This document shows, in pieces, positions 6,187 to 10,748 of a DNA stretch of 10,748 nucleotides. The stretch is from Kiritimatiellia bacterium (GTDB lineage Bacteria; Verrucomicrobiota; Kiritimatiellia; RFP12; UBA1067). Within the stretch, counting starts at the first letter, position 1, and each line of letters opens with the position of its first letter. The notes beneath the pieces were generated by a model that was not told where the DNA came from, did not search any database, and worked only from the letters and a program-made list of their open reading frames with translations. The position numbers and the translations under genes were made by a program. The DNA lies in the NCBI GenBank assembly GCA_017959645.1, contig JAGDAE010000045.1, positions 1 to 10,748 on the forward strand. Reading direction: 5' to 3'.

Positions 6187-7344
6187 TCAGATTCTCTGTT
6201 CGCCGTCGACGAAGACCGCGGCGGGCTTCCAAGTGCGCTTGTCGACGATGACGAGATCGGCGGTGTAGCCCTTCTCGATCTTGCCGCGCGTCTTGCCCCA
6301 GCCCTGTTCGATCGCCTGGTTCCACGACGTGGTGCGGACAAGCCGTTCGAGCGGGATGCCGGTTATCTCGTGCACGTTCTTGAGTCCCATGCCCATCCAG
6401 AGCGTGGAGCCGGCGAGATTGCCGCCCTCGACCAGCCGCGCCTCGCCGTTCTTCAACAGAACCTTGAGTCCGCCCATCGTGAACGCATAGCCGTCCTTGC
6501 AGTGCGAGCAGCGCAGCGAATCGGTTATCATCTGCACGTGCGCCAGATCGCGGCGGGTGAACACGAGATTAAGCATGTCTGGGCAGAGGTGGATCTTGTC
6601 GCAGATCACCTCGGTGTTCAGGTCTTCGACGAGCAGACCGGCGCCGACCATGCCGATCTCGCGATGGTGGAGCGGCGTCATCTGGTTGCAGAAATGGGTC
6701 ATGTGGCGCAGACCGTTGCGGTAGGCCGCCTTCAGATCGGCGAATCTGGCGCCGGTATGGCCGCAGCTGGGCACGATGCCGAGCTTTATGCATTCCCTGG
6801 CGAACTTCGCCCCGCCCTCGGTCTCGGGCGCGTAGGTGATCTGCTTCACCGGGAATATCTTAGCGATCTCCTTGACTTCCTTTATCGACGGTTTGCGCAC
6901 GAATGCCGGATTCTGCGCGCCGCAGCACTTTACGTTGATGAACGGACCTTCAAGATGGATGCCGGGTATCTTCGCATAGGGCGAACCGGCCTTCACATAG
7001 GCGGCGGCATTGCGCGCGGCGGTCTTCAGCTCCTCCCCCGAGACGGTGAGCGTCGTCGGCAGCAGGGTAGTCACGCCTTCCTGCAGCTTCGCTTTCGCCA
7101 GCTCGAACACCGCTTGCGGATCCTTGTCGCAGAAATCGTACGCGAGCGCGCCGTGGGTGTGCACGTCGATGAATCCGGGCATCAGATACTTGCCTCCGGC
7201 GTCGACGATCGTGTCGAATCCCTTGTCGGCAATCTTCTTCGCTCCGACCTGTTTTATCTTGCGGCCTTCGATTGCGATAAAAGCGTTCTCCAGATCGAGT
7301 CCGGGCGAAATCACGTGCGCGTTCTTTATCAGAGTCTTGAGCAT
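6187..7344 (-). CDS. nagA: N-acetylglucosamine-6-phosphate deacetylase, 385 aa
   Basis: The enzyme removes acetate from GlcNAc-6-P to give glucosamine-6-P, for amino-sugar catabolism and cell-wall recycling in the cytoplasm. It is an amidohydrolase-fold enzyme of usual length. Visible motifs are GFIDVHTHG (H62, H64), HLEGPF (metal ligand E132), CGHTGA (H196), THFCNQM (H217), VICDKIH (H252), and the catalytic Asp in MITDS (D275). The end has the family-type KGYTADLVIVD. The ATG has AAGGAG 7 nt upstream and a dedicated promoter (7369-7377), making it the first gene of its operon. No nagB or amino-sugar kinase is visible in the window. Odd points are a CSHC motif at 279-282 immediately after the catalytic Asp, and a Cys pair at 140-141. 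The next gene in the operon is thioredoxin. Confidence 0.95.
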   Translation of the reverse strand: MLKTLIKNAHVISPGLDLENAFIAIEGRKIKQVGAKKIADKGFDTIVDAGGKYLMPGFIDVHTHGALAYDFCDKDPQAVFELAKAKLQEGVTTLLPTTLTVSGEELKTAARNAAAYVKAGSPYAKIPGIHLEGPFINVKCCGAQNPAFVRKPSIKEVKEIAKIFPVKQITYAPETEGGAKFARECIKLGIVPSCGHTGARFADLKAAYRNGLRHMTHFCNQMTPLHHREIGMVGAGLLVEDLNTEVICDKIHLCPDMLNLVFTRRDLAHVQMITDSLRCSHCKDGYAFTMGGLKVLLKNGEARLVEGGNLAGSTLWMGMGLKNVHEITGIPLERLVRTTSWNQAIEQGWGKTRGKIEKGYTADLVIVDKRTWKPAAVFVDGEQRI

Positions 7345-7368
7345 GGTCGTTCTCCTTTTGTTGGGTGA

Positions 7369-7377
7369 ATTATACCA
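7369..7377 (-). promoter_or_regulatory. Extended -10 promoter of the nagA-trxA-transporter-helicase operon
   Basis: The minus strand reads TGGTATAAT, a perfect extended -10 (TGnTATAAT). No -35 resembling the consensus lies 16-18 bp upstream, where the sequence is GC-rich. The predicted start site is near 7362, leaving a leader of about 18 nt that contains the AAGGAG site (7352-7357) of nagA. The promoter is placed just downstream of the terminator of the preceding operon. Confidence 0.75.
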
Positions 7378-7401
7378 TATTTTGAGCCATGGCGGGGGCG
7401 G

Positions 7402-7428
7402 AAAAACGCGAAAGCCAGAGGCTCCCGC
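7402..7428 (-). terminator. Intrinsic terminator ending the truB-ribF-mutase-PHP operon
   Basis: On the minus strand GCGGGAGCC (7428-7420), loop TCT, and GGCTTTCGC (7416-7408) form a 9 bp stem with two G-U pairs. GTTTTT (7407-7402) follows directly. The hairpin starts 1 nt after the PHP stop codon. Position, stem and T-tract together make this a convincing rho-independent terminator that separates the two operons. Confidence 0.85.
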
Positions 7429-7429
7429 T

Positions 7430-8260
7430 TCAGCCGAGGCGCTCGAGCAGCGGCGCGACCAGACGCTCCGGAACGTCGATTCCGAGTTCGATCCCCGGCT
7501 TGTTGGCGCCGTGGAAGTCGCTGCCGGCCGACGCCAGATACCCGAGCCGCTGCGCGATTTCTGCGAACCTGGCGTTTTCCTGAGGCGTGTTAGCCGAATA
7601 GAACGCCTCTATGCCGTCGAGACCGCGCTCCTTGAGCGCCGCCAGTTCCCTTTCGGCGCGCTCGAAATCCGGCGCGGAAGTCTTCCATGCATCGCGCCAG
7701 AACTTGGGATGCGCCATGATGCAGAGCCCTCCGGCCGCATGGATCGCTGCGAACGCTTCCGCCTGCGTCGGACGGTAGCGCGTTTCGTAGCACCGGGTCG
7801 CCGGCGGGGAACTCTTTTCGAGATAGACCGCAAACGCCTCCGCCCTTGTCTGCACGTAGCCGCGGTCGACGAGCCATGCCGCAATGTGGGGCCGGGCGAC
7901 GACCTTCCCCTTCGCGTACGCCGAAAGCTCATCCGGGGAGATCTCGATTCCGGCGCGCCTGAAATTTTCGAGAATCCTGCGGTTGCGCTCGTCGCGTCCC
8001 GCTTGTATCCTCTCCAGCAGCCCGCGCAGCGAAGCGTTTCCGGGGTCGATGCCGAGTCCAAGCAGATGGAAGCGGTCGAAACCTTCTCCCGGCTCCACCG
8101 AAAGCTCGATTCCCTTCACGCCGGGCCACTCGGCAAGCCCGCCGGTGTTGTCGTGGTCGGTCAAGGCTGCGGCGCGGAGAAAGCGCGTGCGCACGGCGAG
8201 TTCCCCGGGCGGAATCGTGCCGTCGCTAGCGGTCGAATGTATGTGGAAATCAACGAGCAT
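7430..8260 (-). CDS. PHP-domain phosphoesterase (YciV/TrpH-like; 3',5'-nucleotide bisphosphatase or RNase AM type), 276 aa
   Basis: This is probably a cytoplasmic metal-dependent phosphoesterase. Relatives dephosphorylate 3',5'-bisphosphonucleotides and trim 5' ends of RNA. All PHP motifs are present: DFHIHST (H6, H8), SDGT (D13), LTDHDN (D35, H36), GIEL (E52), HLLGLGID (H65), RPHIA (H125), MAHP (H184) and GSDFHG (D248, H250). The length is typical of the YciV group and no extra domain is present. ATG 8260 overlaps the end of the mutase C-terminal ORF by 11 nt. The only upstream G-rich sequence is weak, so translation is probably coupled. It is the last gene of its operon, directly before the terminator. 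Family assignment is strong; the exact substrate is not determined. Confidence 0.9.
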   Translation of the reverse strand: MLVDFHIHSTASDGTIPPGELAVRTRFLRAAALTDHDNTGGLAEWPGVKGIELSVEPGEGFDRFHLLGLGIDPGNASLRGLLERIQAGRDERNRRILENFRRAGIEISPDELSAYAKGKVVARPHIAAWLVDRGYVQTRAEAFAVYLEKSSPPATRCYETRYRPTQAEAFAAIHAAGGLCIMAHPKFWRDAWKTSAPDFERAERELAALKERGLDGIEAFYSANTPQENARFAEIAQRLGYLASAGSDFHGANKPGIELGIDVPERLVAPLLERLG

Positions 8261-9149
8261 TCACCGCCGCCTCGAGAATGGCCGTTCGCCACGCGAGCGT
8301 ACCGGATTCCCTGAACTCGGCAATCAGTCTGAGATACGGCTCGGTGTTCGATTTGCGCACGTTGATCCATCCATCCGGGAATTCGACGCGGATTCCGTCG
8401 ATCTCGCTGCGCGAAATTTCCGGCCCGAATCCCTTCGCCGCCTCGAGCACGCGTCCGATCGCCGCATCCTTGTCGCCGACCTTGAAGTTCATCTCGCCGG
8501 AATTCGCGTAGCGCGAGCAGATCGGCGACATCATCCGCGAAAACGTCTCGCCGCGCCTCTTCGCGGCGGCGATTTCGCCGAGGATGCGCATGGCGGCGAA
8601 TACCCCGGAATCGCAGCCGTGAAAATCTCGGAAATAGTAGTGCCCCGCAAGCTCGCCTCCGCAGAACGCGCCGGTTTCCCGCAGCGCCGGCTTGGCGAAG
8701 GCGTGCCCGACCGGCACCATGACCGGCTCGCAGCCGTCCTCGCGCAGAGTCTCGATCGCTCCGCGCGAAGTGCGGACGTCGTGTATCACTTTGCCCTTCT
8801 CGCCGAACGAGCGCGCGACGACCGGAATGAGGAAGTCGGGCTGGACGAATTCGCCCCGCTCGTCCACGAACATCGCGCGGTCGGCGTCGCCGTCGAAGAT
8901 AACCCCGCAGTCGAGCCCGCCGTCGCGCACCGCCGCCGAGATCTGTCCGCGCGCGGCGGGATCGAGCGGATTCGGCGAGTGGGCGGGAAACCTCCCGTCG
9001 GGCGCGGCGTTCAGCAATTCCGCGCCGGGAAACATCTCGCGCGCCAGCAGCGACGCCATCCCGTTCGAGCAATCCACCGCATACCGCAGATCGCCGAGAT
9101 CGGGGGCTCGGTCTTTCATCCATCCGACGTAGCGCTCAAGAAAGTCCAT
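8250..9149 (-). CDS. Phosphomannomutase/phosphoglucomutase, C-terminal part (domains II-IV), 299 aa
   Basis: This is the second piece of an alpha-D-phosphohexomutase, the enzyme family interconverting hexose 1- and 6-phosphates for nucleotide-sugar and envelope synthesis. It holds the metal loop FDGDADR (residues 85-91), the sugar-binding loop GGELAGH (164-170) and the phosphate-binding loop VRKSNTEPYLR (264-274). It lacks the catalytic-serine domain I, which is encoded by the ORF just upstream. ATG 9149 is chosen because GGAGGAG lies 7 nt before it and MDFLERYVGWM aligns with the start of domain II in intact enzymes. An earlier in-frame ATG at 9185 has no ribosome-binding site. The two ORFs overlap by 14 nt in different frames. 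Together they total 430 residues, near the usual length, so nothing essential seems to be missing. Either two subunits or a frameshifted single gene. Confidence 0.88.
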   Translation of the reverse strand: MDFLERYVGWMKDRAPDLGDLRYAVDCSNGMASLLAREMFPGAELLNAAPDGRFPAHSPNPLDPAARGQISAAVRDGGLDCGVIFDGDADRAMFVDERGEFVQPDFLIPVVARSFGEKGKVIHDVRTSRGAIETLREDGCEPVMVPVGHAFAKPALRETGAFCGGELAGHYYFRDFHGCDSGVFAAMRILGEIAAAKRRGETFSRMMSPICSRYANSGEMNFKVGDKDAAIGRVLEAAKGFGPEISRSEIDGIRVEFPDGWINVRKSNTEPYLRLIAEFRESGTLAWRTAILEAAVNAR

Positions 9150-9531
9150 TGACAATCTCCTCCACCCGGTCGAGTCCGTTCGCATGGCCGACCGGTAGCG
9201 CGGTTTTCATCGACACTTTCAAACCGTTGTCGGACGGCGGATTGTGCGAAGCGGTTACCATCACCGAGCCGTCGTAGCCGTCCTCGGCGGTGAAAAAATA
9301 GACCATCGGCGTCGTGCAAAGCCCGATATCCGTCACTTCCGCCCCGGCCTCACGCAGACCTTCGACCAGCGCGTCGCGCACGGCGGCGGACGTAAGCCGG
9401 CAATCGCGGCCGACGAGCCAGCGCCGGCCGCCTACCGCCTGCGGCAGCGCCTTGCCGACTTTTCTCACGGTGTCGAGATCGAAATCGACCCCGAAGGTCC
9501 CTCGCATGTCGTACGCCTTAAAAAATCCCAT
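9136..9531 (-). CDS. Phosphomannomutase/phosphoglucomutase, N-terminal part (catalytic-serine domain I), 131 aa
   Basis: This is the first piece of the phosphohexomutase. It begins MGFFKAYDMRGTFG, the typical FKaYDiRG opening, and carries GRDCRLTS (residues 41-48) and the catalytic loop VTASHNPPSDNGLK (92-105), whose S95 is the serine phosphorylated in the family. The frame ends with VEEIVNGLS and a TGA at 9138-9136, right at the domain I/II linker. On its own it lacks the metal, sugar and phosphate loops. ATG 9531 has GGAGG 6 nt upstream and overlaps the ribF stop by 14 nt. Reading on in another frame (the ORF from 9149) continues the family sequence without a gap. No long homopolymer that would suggest a sequencing slip is visible in the overlap. 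Confidence 0.88.
   Translation of the reverse strand: MGFFKAYDMRGTFGVDFDLDTVRKVGKALPQAVGGRRWLVGRDCRLTSAAVRDALVEGLREAGAEVTDIGLCTTPMVYFFTAEDGYDGSVMVTASHNPPSDNGLKVSMKTALPVGHANGLDRVEEIVNGLS
9157..9163 (-). promoter_or_regulatory. Strong ribosome-binding site inside the mutase N-terminal ORF
   Basis: The minus strand reads GGAGGAG, then a 7 nt spacer, then ATG 9149. It lies within the coding sequence of the N-terminal piece (codons for VEE) and would allow direct initiation or reinitiation of the C-terminal piece. Confidence 0.6.
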
Positions 9532-10267
9532 TTTCGGCCTCCGAAACGTCTTTGGCGATCTGTTCCTTGAGCTCTTCCGCCGAGGAGAACTTGCGCTCGT
9601 CGCGCAGGAACTTGAGGAAATGGACCTCGAGCGTCGGCTCCTTCCATGCGCGGACTCCGAACGTCGGCGCGAAGCCGAAGTTGGCCACGCCGGCCTTGCC
9701 GTCCGCCTCCACCGCATAGACGCCGCGGCGCAGATTTACCGTCGGATAGCCGAGCTTCGTCCCCTCGCCCTTGCCGCGAACGCGCCCGAACATCATCGAA
9801 TACGGCCGCCCGAGCATCGCGTTCGCCGATTCGATGTCGCCTTTCTCCAGACATTCGCGTATGCGCGACGAAGATATGCGCTCGCCTCTGTACATCGCGT
9901 GGGGCACGGACAGCACCTCGTAGCCGAGACTTCTCAGGGTGCCGGCGTCGCCTTCGCCGTTCCTGCCGAAACGCCAGTCCTCCCCGCAGACGACGCGGCG
10001 CCGGCGGAAGAACCGTTCCGCGAACTCTCCAGGCGGCATTGCGGCCAGCTCCTTGGTGAATTCGAGCACGGTAACCGGCTTTCCGATCATGCGCACCCTG
10101 GTTTCGAAATCGGTTATCAGCGGCGGCATACTCCCGGGGCGGAGCACCGAAAGCGGATGGTTCCGGAAAGTCAGAACCTCGTCGGCGGCGTCGATCACCG
10201 CCCGGTGGCCGAGATGCACCCCGTCGAAGAATCCTACCGCAACGCTTCGCTCGCCGGCATCACGCAT
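9518..10267 (-). CDS. ribF: Bifunctional riboflavin kinase/FAD synthetase, 249 aa
   Basis: The enzyme makes FMN from riboflavin and then FAD, in the cytoplasm. The N-terminal nucleotidyltransferase domain shows GFFDGVHLGH (residues 12-21), the LTFRNHP counterpart of the usual TFxPHP (32-38), VVCGEDWRFGRNGEGD (92-107) and the ISSSRIRECLEKGDIESAN signature (131-149). The C-terminal flavokinase domain shows GTKLGYPTVNL (169-179), GVYAV, GVANFGFAPTFG (193-204) and LEVHFLKF (213-220). At 249 residues it is shorter than most RibF proteins (around 300). The stretch between GHRAV and TFRNHP is only about 9 residues, where I expect roughly 20-25. ATG 10267 has AAGGA 10 nt upstream and starts 34 nt inside the end of truB. 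truB-ribF adjacency is a common bacterial arrangement and supports both calls. Confidence 0.93.
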   Translation of the reverse strand: MRDAGERSVAVGFFDGVHLGHRAVIDAADEVLTFRNHPLSVLRPGSMPPLITDFETRVRMIGKPVTVLEFTKELAAMPPGEFAERFFRRRRVVCGEDWRFGRNGEGDAGTLRSLGYEVLSVPHAMYRGERISSSRIRECLEKGDIESANAMLGRPYSMMFGRVRGKGEGTKLGYPTVNLRRGVYAVEADGKAGVANFGFAPTFGVRAWKEPTLEVHFLKFLRDERKFSSAEELKEQIAKDVSEAENGIF

Positions 10268-10748
10268 GACGGAAAATCCTTGATTTCGGTATCGAGGAGC
10301 CGGTCGAACGGCACGGCCGAATCGACCGAGAACTTGCCGACCACGGTGCGGCGCAGAGATTCGAGCGTTGCGCCCATTTCCGTCGCAAGCGCGCGCACGA
10401 GCAGATTCTTCGACGCTTTCAGGCGAAATTTGCCGTCCGCTTCGACGTCAAGACGGTAGATGTGCGCGAGAAACGGCGAATGTTCGCCGGTATCGGCGAT
10501 TTCATAGCCAGCCGAACCCTCCCGGCGGACCGAACAGAACCGGGGCTCGGTCTGGAATATGTCGCCGCGAAACCGCGAAAAATCGGACGGCGCGGCAAGT
10601 CCAGTGGCGGTCTCGCGCCCGTACGCGTCGCCGGTATCGGTCGTCCGGCCGAACCGCAGAACGCCCTCGTAGGCGCGATCGGCCGCCATCACTCCGTCCG
10701 CGAACCTGTTGGCCCCGTTGACGAGCAGCACGACCAGCCCCGACGCCA
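10234..10748 (-). CDS. truB: tRNA pseudouridine(55) synthase TruB, C-terminal part (5' end outside window)
   Basis: The enzyme converts U55 of tRNAs to pseudouridine in the T-loop. The visible 170 residues begin in frame as ASGLVVLLVNGA, which matches the region just after the catalytic GGTLDPxA motif of TruB; the catalytic Asp itself lies beyond the right edge. Family motifs follow: YEGVLRFGRTTDTGDAYG, then FCSVRREGSAGYEIAD (counterpart of FSAvK..G..aYe.AR), the RNA-contact segment LKASKNLLVRALATEMG, and LRRTVVGKFSVDSAV near the end. The frame continues past an internal GTG at 10731, so that codon is not the start. The gene probably heads, or lies inside, the operon continuing with ribF, the split mutase and the PHP gene. 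Confidence 0.9.
   Translation of the reverse strand, partial: ASGLVVLLVNGANRFADGVMAADRAYEGVLRFGRTTDTGDAYGRETATGLAAPSDFSRFRGDIFQTEPRFCSVRREGSAGYEIADTGEHSPFLAHIYRLDVEADGKFRLKASKNLLVRALATEMGATLESLRRTVVGKFSVDSAVPFDRLLDTEIKDFPSCVMPASEALR

Noticed and set aside
3702..6251. Very long open frame on the plus strand (849 codons), with others such as 5566-7368, 3425-4525 and 2124-3200
   Set aside because: These are antisense shadows of the helicase, transporter, trxA and nagA genes in GC-rich DNA. They are rich in Arg/Ser/Pro, show no family motifs, and cross gene boundaries.
9136..9150. Programmed +1 frameshift joining the two mutase ORFs (CTT TCT TGA context)
   Set aside because: A CTT codon that could slip to TTT is present. 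However, the next codon is an ordinary TCT, the Shine-Dalgarno-like GGAGGAG is too far upstream for the prfB-type mechanism, and a proper ATG fits that site. Separate initiation is the simpler reading.
1..10748. CRISPR arrays, tRNA or rRNA genes, intact insertion sequences
   Set aside because: I saw no regularly spaced repeats, no tRNA-like cloverleaf and no transposase or integrase frame in the window.

Overview
The window is GC-rich bacterial DNA. Almost all coding is on the minus strand, in two consecutive operons, with a small, more AT-rich, repeat-bearing intergenic area at the left end. The lineage cannot be fixed from sequence alone. The composition, the consensus-like sigma70 promoters and the gene content suit an uncultured Gram-negative-type bacterium. 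A host-associated member of the PVC group (Kiritimatiellota or Verrucomicrobiota) is my guess, not a demonstrated fact.

Right half, read right to left: the 3' part of truB (tRNA pseudouridine-55 synthase, cut by the window edge), ribF (FAD/FMN synthesis), a phosphohexomutase encoded as two overlapping ORFs (an N-terminal catalytic-serine piece and a C-terminal metal/sugar/phosphate-loop piece), and a PHP-domain phosphoesterase. Every neighbour in this operon overlaps the next (34, 14, 14 and 11 nt). The operon ends at a clear intrinsic terminator (7402-7428) directly after the PHP stop codon.

Middle, still on the minus strand: an extended -10 promoter (7369-7377) starts a second operon. It holds nagA (N-acetylglucosamine-6-phosphate deacetylase), trxA (thioredoxin), a sodium:neurotransmitter-symporter family transporter, and a 1202-residue DUF4011 superfamily-1 helicase with a C-terminal Vsr/MTES_1575-like nuclease domain. 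The helicase-nuclease is the type of protein found in anti-phage systems. Here it appears to be the last gene of a metabolic transcription unit, 28 nt behind the transporter.

Left end: a convergent 47-codon gene for a single-span membrane protein (587-730, plus strand) has a near-consensus promoter whose predicted start site lies only a few bases before the ATG, so the mRNA should be leaderless. This gene sits between copies of a 14-15 nt motif, one of them forming a perfect 15+15 bp palindrome. Farther left, a strong extended -10 promoter drives a gene running out of the window to the left. Only its first 48 codons are visible; they show one membrane segment followed by a basic, HAMP-like start.

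The items most worth a second look are the split phosphohexomutase, the helicase-nuclease with an altered nuclease motif, the repeat-flanked leaderless mini-gene, and a CxxC in NagA beside a co-transcribed thioredoxin.
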